From Silene conica (lineage: Eukaryota; Streptophyta; Magnoliopsida; Caryophyllales; Caryophyllaceae), in contig CM055312.2 of the NCBI GenBank assembly GCA_029255685.2, positions 67,064,292-67,128,291 of the forward strand: a stretch of 64,000 nucleotides of DNA. The letters run 5' to 3'. This document shows, one piece after another, positions 33,936 through 46,649 of this stretch. The notes under the pieces were generated by a model that saw nothing but the letters and a program-made list of their open reading frames with translations, had not been told where the DNA came from and ran no database searches. Position 1 is the stretch's first letter. Every line of letters begins with the position of its first letter. The position numbers and the translations under genes were made by a program.

Positions 33936-35206
33936 TGTGTAAAAAGAATACACAAATTCTTATTTACCTCCGCTGTAAACACGAAAAATTTATAACAGAG
34001 GTACAAATCCAATCAAACCAACACTTTTTTTGAGGTGGTGGTGCAATGGTGCTTTCCATCACTTCCTCACAACTTACAGCAATTGTAATTTATTGAAAAA
34101 AACAAGTATTTTTAAGAATTTTTCTTCAAAATTGCACAAACTATACAAAGAAACGACAATTTCATTATGATATATCATGTTTCCTGTTATAACCGATCTC
34201 TTTGAAATAAGCAAAGAAACTAGTTGAAATAAGGCACTTATGAGCTATAAACTTAAACTGGTTTATAATGCTTTTTTTTAACTAGTTTCTTTAACATTTT
34301 TTTGGTGGTAGTGACATAATATTTTCATTATATTATACTTTTCATTAAATTAAAATTGTGTCTTTTCAAAAAATAATACAAACTATTATTTTTTCATTAA
34401 CTCAAGGAGATGAATTTTTATCATCCATGGGTTGACTCATCATTATTACTATAAAAGAATCTTGGAACATTGCATACGTGACACTATGTGGTAACAGTAT
34501 TAACCCTTACACACCCTCACATTTAACCTCACAGAACAGTTTTCATCAGCCAATTAAATCCCTACAAATTTTCCAAGTCATCATGTCAAGTCAGCCATTA
34601 TGAAATATTTAATTTGCACCCACATTTTTCATTTATGTGTTGTAACGTTTTCTGATTGCCAAGAATCAACAAAGCAATTCAAAAATATTTACAGAATATA
34701 ATAAAGTTAATTAAGACTTAATTAAAGAGAATGATTCTCGAATTTATATCATTGAACATAATTAGAAAATCATTTGAGAATCATGTAACGCTAATTAAGG
34801 AGAATACGAATTCCGAGAATCATTCGAAATTACAAAGTTCGAGAATCATTCTTAAATTATCCCATGAATATATTTTCCACCATTAACTTATTTTACCACA
34901 TATTATCCAGTCGTACATTATTATTATATTCTTAAATTATCCCGTGAATATATTTTCCATGAGTACATATTTTTCATTCCTACAAAATATGACGAGTTAA
35001 TTTAAGAATATAATAATATATTTTTGAATTGGTAAATAATTTACATTCGTACTGATACGTTATTATATTTTATATTTTTCATAAACTGCTCGACTTCCAC
35101 ATCGTATATATTCTCTAAAATTCCCTACATTTTTCTCTTCATTCTTCCATTTTACATACCTGTAAAACATCAACTAAAAATTTGTTAATTTTCTCAAGAA
35201 GTCATA
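33936..35206. other. AT-rich intergenic stretch
   Basis: No gene recognised. It has a small tandem duplication (TTCTTAAATTATCCCATGAA near 34850 and TTCTTAAATTATCCCGTGAA near 34931) and several GAGAATCATTC palindrome-like copies at 34728-34860. Confidence 0.5.
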
Positions 35207-35461
35207 ATGGCCATGACAAATGTTTTTAGTATTAGTGACCTCAAGTATGGAGTTCGGGTTACTCAGATGAACATTAGGGTTGCACACAAATGGGACAAGC
35301 CAGAGTTGAACATCAAAACCAACAAGTTTGATAAGAAGTCAGAGTCAAGCAACAAGAACAACAAAGACAGTAAGAAGAAACTCGATGCAGTTGAAGTCTT
35401 ATTGTTGACTCAAAGATTTGTCTATATTTGTTTTTTGTTTCAGATTTTGAAAAATTGTTGA
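35207..35461 (+). CDS. Short ORF with RPA/OB-fold-like start (fragment)
   Basis: An 84-residue frame beginning at ATG 35207. The first 35 residues, with ISDLKYGVRV and IRVAHKWDKPEL, resemble the beginning of plant RPA1-like or DUF223 OB-fold proteins. Then a Lys/Asn/Ser-rich stretch follows, and the remainder (LLLTQRFVYICF) looks unrelated. Such OB-fold gene pieces are scattered in plant genomes, sometimes with Helitrons. It is likely a truncated copy rather than a working gene. Confidence 0.35.
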   Translation: MAMTNVFSISDLKYGVRVTQMNIRVAHKWDKPELNIKTNKFDKKSESSNKNNKDSKKKLDAVEVLLLTQRFVYICFLFQILKNC

Positions 35462-36792
35462 TAATTGTATGATAAAACATAAAATTAAAAGTGTATTAAT
35501 GTTGCGTTATGAGGAATATAATATAGATCCTATTGTATTTTGGAAAATGTAGTATAATATATTATATAGCTAAAATTAAGTCAATGATCGTTAATATTTC
35601 TGAATCTGAATTAAGGTAACATAATATCCTAATTATATAGAAAGAATATTTAATGAAAACAATAAAGATATTATATACAGAGGATATTCTAATACTTCAA
35701 ATATATTAGGATGAAAGAAGCTAGAAGGTTCTGGGCATGAGTGGCTGTAAAGAAGAATACAAGAGTCGTATTAGGTCGCCTTATTTAGTTTCTTACCTTT
35801 GATTTTGTTGTCGGTACACTTATTCATATCTGGTTTGTTGTGTGGTTGTGGGCTGAGTCATGTAATGGGTTGGTAATTTGGTAATGGGTTGGTAATTTTT
35901 TTAACAATGTCTTAATAGTTGCATTTCTATTCCGTCTTACAATTATTACCCATATTAACATTATCATATGTTATTTTATTCTACATTATCAATAGTTTCT
36001 TGAAATGTCATTTTATATCCTTATATCCTTATATAAATAACGGATATGGGGGTTGTGCGTTTCTGAGACAGCTTATACCCTTTGACTATCCTAATATTTA
36101 CCGTCGTGCCACTGATTTTCATTACCCTACATTTCATGCCGCTTCCTCTTTAATTCATTTTATTCATACCTATTTAGTTTGTTGTCGTCTCTTCCATGGC
36201 TGCTTCTTTAGGTTATTTTCTTCATTATTTACTTCTACTCCTGTTTATTTACTACTTCTTTATTTCGTTATATGGTCCTTTATCGTTATTTGGTTCTTTA
36301 TTTCATTGTTTCGTTTGTTGATTTGTTTTAGAATTAGTTGATTTATGTCTATTGTTCTTCTGAAAATTAGGGTTTCTGTTACTCATGATGATTTGGTTTT
36401 TTTTGCTTTTTTGTACATTTGTTTGTTTTTCTACCAGGGTTTCTTATATGCAGCAGCTATTTTTATAAAATTTTGAGTTTTTTAAGATCTGTAGTATATT
36501 TATTTTTGCGTGTTTGTACATTTGTTTGTTTTTCTACCGGGATTTCTTATATGCAACAGTTATTTTTATAAAATTTTGAGTTTTTTTAGATCTGTTAGTA
36601 TATTTACTTCATTATTTCATAATTTTGTTTCTTTGTGCATTGTTTTGTTTCTTGATTTGTTTCAGATTAGTTCATTTTTTTCTATTTTTGTTCTGAAATT
36701 ATAGTTTTTGTTGTTGTTAGTTGATCTGTTTTTTAAGGATTGCATTTAAACGATGGTCTTCTACGCTGACTTTTGATTTACTTACTCTACAG
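35462..36792. other. T-rich stretch upstream of the RING-CH exon
   Basis: T-rich sequence that may be leader or intron of the following gene. It includes a 100-base tandem duplication at about 36410-36610 (TTTTTGTACATTTGTTTG units, each continuing TCTTATATGC). No coding region recognised. Confidence 0.45.
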
Positions 36793-36907
36793 GATGGATG
36801 ATGCTGGTGTATTGTTTCCAAGAAAACTAGCATTGTGCAGGATTTGTCATGATGAAGATGAACCGGCGAAGATGGCAGCGCCATGTACATGTCGTGGTAG
36901 CTTGAAG
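36793..36907 (+). pseudogene. RING-CH (RINGv) E3 ligase, first exon only
   Basis: After an acceptor-like CTCTACAG, ATG 36794 opens 38 codons ending at a GT donor (36908). The peptide has CRICHDEDEP and PCTCRGSLK, the first half of a RINGv zinc finger (C-x2-C and C-x-C) as in MARCH-like membrane E3 ubiquitin ligases. The second half (His, then W-C, then C-x2-C) is not found intact. A weak remnant, YPHR then a stop, may lie near 37070. The gene seems cut short by decay, or its remaining exons are beyond the LTR nest that starts at 38590. Confidence 0.6.
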
Positions 36908-37367
36908 GTAGTTTCGTAAGAGACATTGAACTTGTTAGTCGTCTTACATACAGAAATTGCTAGACATACAATTAATAGTATGTTTGGATAAGTTTAACAC
37001 AATTATTTGTACCTCTACTTTACTTTTGATAGAAATTTTCGGTTGACGGGGATCTAATACAGATTCCGTACCCACATAGGTGAAGCTTGTGTTGTCCACA
37101 ATGGAGCATGCGTTGGCCAGGATGGTAAAATTAATATGTTGTTTGCTTCTTGCATTTAATAGTTACGTTGCGACCTTGTGAAATAAAATACGGATTTATT
37201 TGAATTCGAATGGCCACTTTATATTCCAAGGAGGCTTACTGATTTTGTCAAAACTCCTAACTAACAAGACACCGTCTCTGAGAAACGTAGTATTATTGCT
37301 TGCCTCTATACGGTTGCACGGTGCCATAATAATGTGAACTTTTGATGGGCTACCATTGATATTGCAG

Positions 37368-38306
37368 GATTTGGGTTTTTGGTAGATGAACATGGAAACA
37401 TGACAAAGAAACGTCAGGTTGATGTGTTTGGTCAAAATCTTATTTAAGACATGTCACAAGCTTGTGACGTCTTACAACCAATTTAGATAATTTATAAAAG
37501 GCAAGGTGGTTGTAAGAGGTCACAAGTACCTCTCTGTCACAAGCAAGAATTGTTTTTTTAAACTCCATATCTGTCAAATTACCTTAATCTTGTAATCCAC
37601 TTTTCTCACTACAAAATGCAAACTACTAACGGCTCTTACATTTGTATAAAATATTTTCTGTTTCCCACTCAGTCAGCAAAAAATATTTATCCGAAAAAGA
37701 CAGCAACTTTTGAAAGTCCATGCAGATTCAACCTGAAGAGTTTATATTTGTAATCCGTCAAGCTCAAGTCTAACTGTATTCATTTGTTTTTCTTTAGAGA
37801 CTCTGTGCAAGAATAGGAAATCATATAGAAATTGGTTCAGACACGTGCATTGATAGGGAAAGGTATGATATGTTCTAAGGTCAACTCTTCATATTTTATG
37901 TCTTACTAATCCTTGAAGTCCCTGAGAAATCACTTGAATTACCCAAACAAATTTCCCTCTCCATTCATTCTTTCATTCATTCATTCACCACCATTATATC
38001 TCTACACCCCCCTAAACAACACACTCCTTAATATTAATAATGACACCATAACATTATTTCTTTAAAGAAACTCTTCAGCAGCCTCTTAGAGGAATAGATT
38101 AACATCTTTTCGAATTTTCCGAAGCTATGAGAAGTAAGTCATGCTCAAATGATGAACATTAATTTTTTTTTTATCTTATATTCAACTTATAAATAATTTG
38201 CTTTTGTGTATTTGTTTTCTAAGGTTGTGGATTAAGTCGCGGCAGCTGAATGGAAGGGGAAATTTGAATGTGAGAAGGCAACGAATATGCATTTGGAGCG
38301 TGAAAG
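37368..38306 (+). pseudogene. Weak exon-like pieces, possibly a coiled-coil gene remnant
   Basis: Three short segments bounded by AG and GT look coding: 37368-37417 (GFGFLVDEHGNMTKKRQ), 37798-37862 (RLCARIGNHIEIGSDTCIDR) and 38224-38306 (VAAAEWKGKFECEKATNMHL, after an in-frame TAA). The phases of the last two do not agree, and I do not recognise the family. It may belong to a broken gene with charged helices, or be coincidence. Confidence 0.25.
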
Positions 38307-38589
38307 GTAAATACTAATTTTGTTGATTGTTTCTACGGCGTTGCTGCATTAGTATGGTTGTCAGTTCTCGACCACTAGGTCGGCAGCTGCTTCTTTCGTT
38401 TGGGTTATGTTCTTCGACTTTCCCCTGTTAATTGCTTCGTATAATCATCTATAATAGGTTGTAATATTGCACATTGTGTAAACATCAAGTACAAAGTTGC
38501 CTCTTATTAACATACAAAATGGACAAAATAATATAAGATGCTTGGTTGTAGGGATGAAAAAAAAATTATTAGTTACTATTATCTAGAAT

Positions 38590-40993
38590 TGTAACACCCC
38601 CATTTATTTAAGAGCATTTAGCCAGACATTCTCAAATAAATAGGACTGTTACCATCTCGGAATGACCGAGGTTGTGAATAACAAAGTAAAACAACCAAAG
38701 TACTTTATATGAAATTGATAAAATTTAAACTTTGATATTAAAAAAACTACGCAGCAGAATAAAAGTACAACTGATGACATCTAAGTGTGTGATCTAATTC
38801 TTAGTAGGTCCAAGCCATGTCTCTCTCCATGCCCAAGCTCCTAATCCATCTGTCTCTGACCTATAGAATCGACTCCCCATTCCGGATCATCGTAGGTGTC
38901 ACACGAATACACAAGGTCAACCACGAGGTTGAGTAGGAGGATAAATAATACATGAACAACAATAGAATGCAACCCACTTCCATCTTCATACTGTCTCAAC
39001 AACCACTTCCCGATCAAACACCACTTCTCATTCACAAGTCCCTACTCCTCCATTGACCATATCACATGTCCCAATATCACATGCCCCAATATCACATGCC
39101 CCAGTTCTCCTCTCCACATCATATAGTAATTTTCAAGATAAAATAATAACATCTCAACAACAATATTAAACATCATATACCGATCTCATAATAAACGAAC
39201 AATCTCATTCATGGCATAAATATAATTCACAGTCTATTCCCCTACCTCAAATTGCAGAATGACAACCAAACAGCTGCTACTAATATTCTACGCGGAAACC
39301 GTCACCTAAACATATGATATACGTCATTACTAACTAATACAATTACACAAACTAATATAATATATCAATTATTCAGATTAATGATTTGAATAATACATTA
39401 CGCATAACGAGACCGTATCACATATGATCACTACTTCAACCAACTCAATCAATCCGTCCTTATTACTTTTATAACTCATTTCCAACTAAATAAGCGAACA
39501 TAGAAAAATATAATTGAACTATTGATGACCGTCACATTCTTGTATAATAAAATCCACTTAACAATTTTAATAATTAAAGTATGAACACATTACATATAAT
39601 AATAACCATATTAATACTAACAATATTAAAATAACAAAGACAATTCCAATAATAAACTTATAATAACAATACTACTAATACTTTTAATAATAATATTAGT
39701 AATACTAATAATAATAAGTAAAATAACAATAATAAAAATGATAATAACATTATTACTGATATACAACAAAAGCAACAGCAATGTATAACATTCTAATAAT
39801 AGCAACACTCATATATATTCAATCAGCCTCCTTCAACCATCCGTGGCCAGCATCAGACCTGCACTACCAAACACTCCCGGATCGCCCTCAAACACAGCCC
39901 CACCGACCACCCTACAAAGCCTGAACCAGCACAATCACAGTGGCTGACACCACTGCACCATGACGCATCCATAGGCACCAACCACAACCCCTGACTCGTC
40001 CCCAACAGCCCCTCGACACCAGGCCCAAGACGTATTGATCATAACCAGAAACCCTTGTTTCTCCATTTACCCGTGTTTCACCCTCCTATAGGCTATAACT
40101 ACGCTGTTAACCACCTGTTAACACCTTCATCACCCCAACTGACCACCACCCTCGACACCTCACCTCACCCAAGACCCCCTGGTGACAACCACCATGCTTC
40201 GGTACCTCCTAAAATAACCCAAAACAGTCGCATAACACGCTACACTTCACGTGACAGTCCCTTGTTCCTGATCGTTTATCACTGCCCTTAAACAACTGTC
40301 AACTAATGTTTTCCCGACCACCACGCTCCACCCTACCATTACCAACCTAGCCTACAAACACCCCCTACCAAGACTCGTAAAACACGATAAACGCAAGAGC
40401 ATAACAATCATAGTAACACGAATGAAAACAGAGAAAGACGAAGGGAATGGCGAATTTACCTCCTTTCCTGTGCAAACGACCACCCCTAGACCACCCTAGG
40501 CCACCGTGTGGACCCTCCTTTTCAATCTCAGGTGTGGCGACAGTGATGTGAGTGCAGTTGTGGTGTGTCGATTAGGGTAGAGTAGGGTTTTAGGTCTAGT
40601 TAATATTAGGTCGTGTAAGGTGAGTGTAGTGTTTTGTGTGAACGAGTATTGATATTGCCTATCGAAAGCTGCTATTGGGCACACATAACGAGGCCCAAAA
40701 CGACATTAAATCACGGATTCGATAAATAAGACCCATATTCGACACTTCACTAATATCATATAAGGTTTAGTAGCATTATTCGATAACTTAATTATCGAAT
40801 ATAAATTCTCACATAATTATCAAAATGTCGATATAAATACTAAATATTAAACTTAACGAGTATATATAACTAATATTATTATTATTATAGCAATTAGCAA
40901 AATACGTATCGAATAGAATATAATTATACCTCGTCTTGACAATTAATATAAAACAACTCATTATTACGAACTATGAAAATACTGGGTATTACA
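38590..40993 (-). repeat. Outer element 3' LTR (minus-strand sense)
   Basis: A 2404-bp repeat almost identical to 54522-56978. It holds a triple 17-base unit (CCCAATATCACATG, about 39070-39110) and a proline-codon-rich stretch (39830-40380) whose reading frames are not genes. Confidence 0.93.
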
Positions 40994-42909
40994 GTCTTTC
41001 CTCCTTAAAATGAAATTCGTCCCGAAGTTCACCATCCCATGGTCAACAACTGGTTATTAGGCATGTAACGAATACAAAACGTGGCACCACATAACATCAA
41101 AAACTAATAAAAGCACTTTTAAAACACGAAGTGTTACATTCTACTCTCGTTAAGAGAACTTTGTTCCCAAAGTTCAACGTATAATCAAATTAAAGGGTAT
41201 TTCACGAAACACAATAAAATGCATAACAAAAGTAACAGGGTTATCAAGTATATTCAAACAATCACGACATACCAATTAGGCATGTCATAACAACTAGCCA
41301 TATCATAAATCATTAAGATTTTACAATCTATCCTCCTTAAAATATGGTTACGTCCCCGTAACCCCATAAAAATTCTAGCTCATTACTCCGTCTTACTCAT
41401 TACTTTATCTCATAAAATCTTAGTCCAAGTAACTAAGTATTGTATTCTCATCGTCGAACCAAAGACCAAAGACAAGGGGTGAGTGAACTGGTGGAATGAA
41501 CCGCAAAACAATATTTCCATCTCAACATCGATTCCAAATTCATAAAAATATAACTCAATAACCATGGTCACTACTGGACCATAAACATAACCCGGCACAA
41601 AGGCCCCATAACTCAATACTAGTAACCAATCTTAATCTCCATCTCAATATCAGTATCAATATCGTCAAAGGTTCATAGAACCGTGCTCAACAGTACTTAA
41701 GGTATGAACTTTAAGCTACTCACCCACAAGTTAAGGTCAAAGAGAACGATTATATATAAAAATGCAATACCATTTATCCACAATCCAATATATCAATCCC
41801 CTGTAAACTGTATACTCCAATTCGGTCATAAACAAGCAATATAAAGATTCTCAAATATAAATACCCCGTGTTCACTCGTAACACAACCAAACTAATATCA
41901 ATATTCATTTATTGCAAAAACAAATTTCCATCTGCAACTAGCCAATTGCTCACATTCCCGCACAATATTAATGAGGTTAACATCAGTATTCCACACTAGA
42001 GTCAACTATAAAATCAATTGCTTGAACACCTTAAATCTATACTCTTTATCTCATACTCTTTATTCTCCCAATAGCACAACCCAACTCTCAAAATAAAAGA
42101 ACAATCGGTGACTCATAACATATGAATACTACTATACATTCAATAAAATTCTCAATGTCAACTCCTCAATAATTACCAACATATAAATAGTCATCAAAAC
42201 ATGTCAGCTTGAGTAAATATTGAAGCACATAGACTCCGACAAATCAATTAGCACATATTCATATATCCCCGAACAATAATAAGAATAATAAGATCGGTAG
42301 AATCATGTTACACAGTAAAACAAAATCAAAGTAGCTAACACTTATATACTCCTTTGAAATTTTAACACAAACTCAGCATATTACAACAATGTAGACAATC
42401 AGCAAACTCGTAGTTCATAATTTACAAATTAAAACATTTCATATTCATAATCATATTATAGAAGCAAAATCATATTTTAGGAAAAGACATAGAACAAAAT
42501 TAATTAACGTAATTAAACATGGAGCATTGACATATTTCACATGATATACACAAATCATAGACTAACAAGACCGTTTAACATTCCTAGATATCAATAAGTT
42601 AACAAAAATCACTTAGGTACATTTACCATCCACTCACATTACATCATTTATCATGAAACTATTAATATATATGACTTGCAAAATAAGGATTTTATATAAT
42701 GCGCAGCAATTAAACCTTCGGGCAAGATTTCATCAACACGTACCTACAGAATTTTTCAGGTTGCAAACAATCAATATAATTATCAAAACATCAAGCGTTA
42801 TCATGGATAATCATCACTTTGAAAACATTTTGAAACTTTTGAAACATTGAAATGGTAATTTGTCTCAATTTATAAACACGAGTCAAAAGACAACTTTACA
42901 AGCTATAGA
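40994..42909. other. Outer element interior, left part: repeated polypurine-like modules, no gene
   Basis: Three modules that on the minus strand resemble the tract before a 3' LTR occur in a row: about 40994-41030 (CTTTCCTCCTTAAAATG then CGTCCCGAAG), 41133-41180 (TTACATTCTACTCTCG then TTCCCAAAGTTC) and 41325-41370 (TTACAATCTATCCTCCTTAAAAT then CGTCCCCG). ATTAGGCATGT recurs between them. The rest is AT-rich without coding potential. The first copy of the ATAGA target duplication of the solo LTR is at 42905-42909. Confidence 0.6.
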
Positions 42910-43639
42910 TGTAAAACCCCTCGCGAAAGCGGAAATATAAACATACAAAGTACCAAAAATGCAGCGGAATTAAAACTTTTTAAAGTAAACAACATGCGAG
43001 AAGAATTAAACTGAGACGGAAACTAAAATCGAAATAAAACCAAAATAGATAAGTAACAGTTCTAAGTATCAAAACCAAATATGTACAACAGCCTGGGATG
43101 GAACATCCCTACAGGCACCAACCAAAAACTGTATCAAAAGAAACTAAGAGTCCAGCTAAACGATATAAGTGTAAGTCATATGATGACAACAGGATCATCA
43201 CTCGCTAGCCCTCTCGTGAACCCCGCTCCAACCTGCATGTACCTACATACATGAAAACATGTACGCCACAATCAGTGGGGAGTGACTAGAGTTCTCCTAG
43301 CCACCTTTTGTGACAACACGTAACACATAAAGCAATACAGAATACTCCATCATATATAGACATGTGAAGCATAAACATCTCATCAACTGATCTCATACTA
43401 TCATGCAAACTCTAATGCACGGCTCTCAACCAACTTCATAAACCATTTGGAACGAGAGTCGGTTTCCCTACTGGTTACCCAGTCGGGGGGTCTTTCAATC
43501 CAACTATTTATGAAACCGAACTAAGAGTCATTCAATGCCTTGGACGATCAAACCATAGCTCAAACAAACATTCATTTACCCATCATTATCAATATCTATA
43601 TCTGACTCGTACCAACTCAAGGCAAGCAGATAAATTCAG

Positions 43640-44205
43640 CAAGTAAAAGGTTCAGCGGTCAACTTAAGACATAACCTAATACTAAACAATCAGCAAGTGT
43701 AAAGGTTCAGCGGTCAACTTAAGACATAACCTTAACACCAAAACATTCAGCAAGCAAGGACTCAGAGGCCAACTTAAGGCATGGACCTGCCAATCAGCAA
43801 GACACTAGACTCAGCGGCCAACTTAAGGCATAGACTAGCATCCAAAAGTAAAGGACTCAGAGGCCAGCTTAAGGCATGTCCCTTCACCACATTACAAGGT
43901 ACTAAACTCAGAGGCCAGCTTAAGGCATGTTCTAGCACCAAACATCTGCACTCCGGGCAAGGTGTCAGTTCCTTAGCTACCCCGTTGTGCAGCTGCTCTA
44001 CTCGTCAGACTCAGAGGCCAACTTAAGGCATGTTCCAACGCGATCACTATCAAACATGTCTGGACTCAGAGGCCAGCTTAAGGCATGTCCCAGACACGAC
44101 AAACATACACATATGGAGCTCAGAGGCCAGCTTAAGGCATATCCCCATATATGACAAACAACTCACGTATTAAGTTCAGAGGCCAGCTTAAGGCATAACT
44201 TAATA
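43640..44205. repeat. Tandem array of CAGAGGCCAGCTTAAGGCAT units in the solo LTR
   Basis: About ten units share CAGMGGYCARCTTAAGRCAT with spacers of 25-40 bases (cores near 43651, 43709, 43765, 43813, 43859, 43909, 44009, 44065, 44119 and 44177). One gap holds an extra 50 bases (CTCCGGGCAAGGTGTCAG). A related pair, GAGCCGGTTTCCCT / GAGTCGGTTTCCCT, lies outside the array at 44309 and 43457. Confidence 0.85.
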
Positions 44206-44496
44206 CGCATCAATACAATATCAACCAAAGTCTATGAACTAAACTATAGTTCTAGTTTTCTTAACTTCTAATCAACACCTAATTGACCCCGGGAACTAAG
44301 TTGAGGGAGAGCCGGTTTCCCTTTCGGTTACCCGACCGGGGGTCTCTATTCTCACTCCATTCCCGAACCCAATATAGTGTCGCCCATCCTCCGGGGACCT
44401 CAAATACATATCACGGGTACACAAAACGAGTTTCAATCAAAACCGATCAACCGTTTAAAAGTTATACGCGTATTACACAAAACAGCCTACAGGGAT

Positions 44497-44885
44497 CCCC
44501 AGCCGGTCGGCAGGCAGCCGGTCGGCCGGCTGGTGATCCACTCAGCCTTCCTTTCTTTTTTAAACCGAGAACAACACAAAGGGACTCTCAGCCGGTCGGC
44601 AGGCAGCCGGTCGGCCGGCTGGGAACCCATTCCCTTAGCCTTTACAAACTCGCAAACCACCCCACATGTACTCCCAGCCGGCTGGCAGGCGGCCGGTCTG
44701 CCGGCTGGGCTCCCTTCTTCCTATGGTTTTCGCAAAACACAAACAACACAAGGAGACCACCAGCCGGTCGGTAGGCAGCCGGTCGGCCGGCTGGCAGTCC
44801 CAAGCCAGTTTCCTACCAACAATCGCAAAATACCCAAAGACGCTCCCAGCCGGTCGACCGGCGGCCGGTCGGTCGACCGGCTCAG
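44497..44885. repeat. Five GC-rich hairpin cassettes in the solo LTR
   Basis: Five cassettes of about 35 bases recur every 84-90 bases (near 44500, 44589, 44674, 44760 and 44848). Each opens CAGCCGG, has CAGGCAGCCGGTCGGCC or a variant, and closes CCGGCTG, so each can fold on itself. The last is changed to GGTCGACCGGCGGCCGG. The surrounding sequence is ordinary. The long open frames here (44283-45046) follow from GC-rich repetition and are not taken as genes. Confidence 0.85.
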
Positions 44886-44915
44886 AGAGCCTGATACGAA
44901 AAACGCAACTTTCAG

Positions 44916-46527
44916 TGATGCGTTCATTTTACATAGACCTTTTAGGCCATATTAGCACGCATTTCCATGCTTATTTCGTAGCGTTTTACAACAAATGTCC
45001 CCCGAATAGTCTACTTTGGTTTATCTTGTGTTATTTGCAGATATGAGCCGGAGAAGATCATAATCAAGCCTAAAACATGTCCCCATGCATGCATTTAGGA
45101 GAAGAGTTGAGTCGGAGCTTGTTACTACCATCTTGAGATGCGCGTAGAAGTAACGGAAGTCTATCGAGCGAAAGAAGAGCTTCCCACCGCCAATGCCTAC
45201 TTTGAAGAGCCATAACTCGAGTTATAGAAATGATAATAGAGTGATTCAAATTGGAGATGAAAGCTTATTCTCTTAGCTTTCCAACGCCACCAAAAAAGCT
45301 TGATTTGCCTGAGTAACGAAGAAATGGCAGCCGTTTGAAGTTCAGTGCGCATTGCAGGAACTGTGCGACGACAAAGTGTCGATCGACAGAATATTGGTGT
45401 CGATCGACACAAGTATGAAGTCGATCGACAGACTGGCCATCGTCACAGAAAGCCAACTCTTTGAAGCTATAGTGTTGTGTCGATCGACACAAGTTTATGT
45501 CGATCGACGGAGCATTGAGGGTGTCGATCGACACAAATCTATGTCGATCGACACATGTATGCGGGACAGAATTTCGTTCTTTAGGTTTATTTTGTCAGTT
45601 ACTGTTTAGTTTTTATTTCTTTTGGTCTTTTAGTATAAAAGACTTGTACTCGGTACTCATTAGGGCATGCTTTTTTCTATTCTCTTCTTTTTACTTTTGA
45701 GATTCGATAAAAAATTGTCTCTGAATTTTTGAGACCTAGCTTTTTGGAACTTCTCTCTGCCACACTTTTGATACTTGGTAATTCATTTTCTCGCGGTTGT
45801 TTTATTCTTTTTTCTCTTTTCTCCTTGCTTCATCTTTCTGTTTCATTAGTTCCAGTTTTTCTTGCGAACATGGTATATTCCATAGTTATTTTGATTTTCC
45901 TTATTGTCAATCCCGTTATGAATAGATAATTCCCTTGACTAGGATATAGGGGATCTAATGAAATTGTGACGATACTTGACTAGGCTAGATCGGTTATTAG
46001 TCTTTGCCTTTGTTGCTATTTATGACATTTTATTGCTTTTAATTGGTTAAGTCGACGTAGCTAATTAATTGTTTGGTAAACCCCGACCTAAGATCGAGAG
46101 CCTGGTGAGGGTTAGACCTGTCATAAACATTAGAGTGCCCTAGTAAGTTGCGAGAGCCCGCTAGAAGCATTTTAGGGCGAATAACGATCTGAGAGGACCT
46201 TTTCACTGCCCCTTAGACTTTTATCTGTGACCGATCTGCAACCTAGTCCTTAACCGTTAGTTATACTTTCATTGGTGAACCGACTGTCCTAGTTTCTCTT
46301 TCTCTTATTTAACCCTCATATCTTTTATGCTCTTTATTTCTCTCTTTCCTTCACTACTTTTAGTTTAGTCAAAACAACAAACAAAACCCCCAATTCTGGT
46401 TACCTTGACGGACTTTAGTTTAGCTTTTAGAATTCATATTAGTCTCCCTGTGGATACGATCCCGACTTCCTTGCTACATTAGTTATGCCAGTTGGTTATC
46501 TTTGATAGGGTTGCGACAGCCGTGTCA
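44916..46527 (+). repeat. Tat/Athila-type element 5' LTR
   Basis: A 1612-bp terminal repeat, TGATGCG to GTGTCA. A palindrome array occupies 45376-45556, and a TTTAGTATAAAAGACTTG segment near 45632 is a plausible TATA region. Confidence 0.95.
45376..45556. repeat. Seven GTCGATCGAC palindromes in the 5' LTR
   Basis: Seven copies of the perfect palindrome GTCGATCGAC, most extended to TGTCGATCGACA, occur in 180 bases (near 45377, 45398, 45421, 45480, 45499, 45523 and 45543). One has GG instead of AC after the core. The same seven are in the 3' LTR. Purpose unknown. Confidence 0.92.
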
Positions 46528-46532
46528 AATTT

Positions 46533-46550
46533 TGGCGCCGTTGCCGGGGA
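46533..46550 (+). promoter_or_regulatory. Primer-binding site (tRNA-Asp)
   Basis: TGGCGCCGTTGCCGGGGA begins five bases after the 5' LTR and is complementary to the 3' end of plant tRNA-Asp including CCA. This primer is typical of Athila/Tat lineages. Confidence 0.92.
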
Positions 46551-46649
46551 GACGGTGATATTTTATTTGCTTTAGTTTAGTTTGTCTTTTGTCTCAAGGA
46601 ACTTCGGTTCCTTGAGGCCATTCTAATGTCTTCTATCTAGTTTCCACAG

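Noticed and set aside
39626..39808. Leu/Ile-rich minus-strand frame, also at 55559-55741
   Set aside because: It is AT-rich low-complexity LTR sequence, present twice only because the LTR is duplicated.
43640..44205. CRISPR-like array
   Set aside because: Repeats are degenerate, spacers vary in length, and it lies inside a plant LTR; it is an LTR tandem array.
44283..45046. Pro/Arg/Gly-rich overlapping frames
   Set aside because: Caused by the GC-rich hairpin cassettes; three frames are open at once, which reflects lack of stops rather than coding.
45265..45609. SVDRL / CRST-type peptides on both strands of the LTR
   Set aside because: They are translations of the GTCGATCGAC palindromes; the same sequence reads open on both strands.
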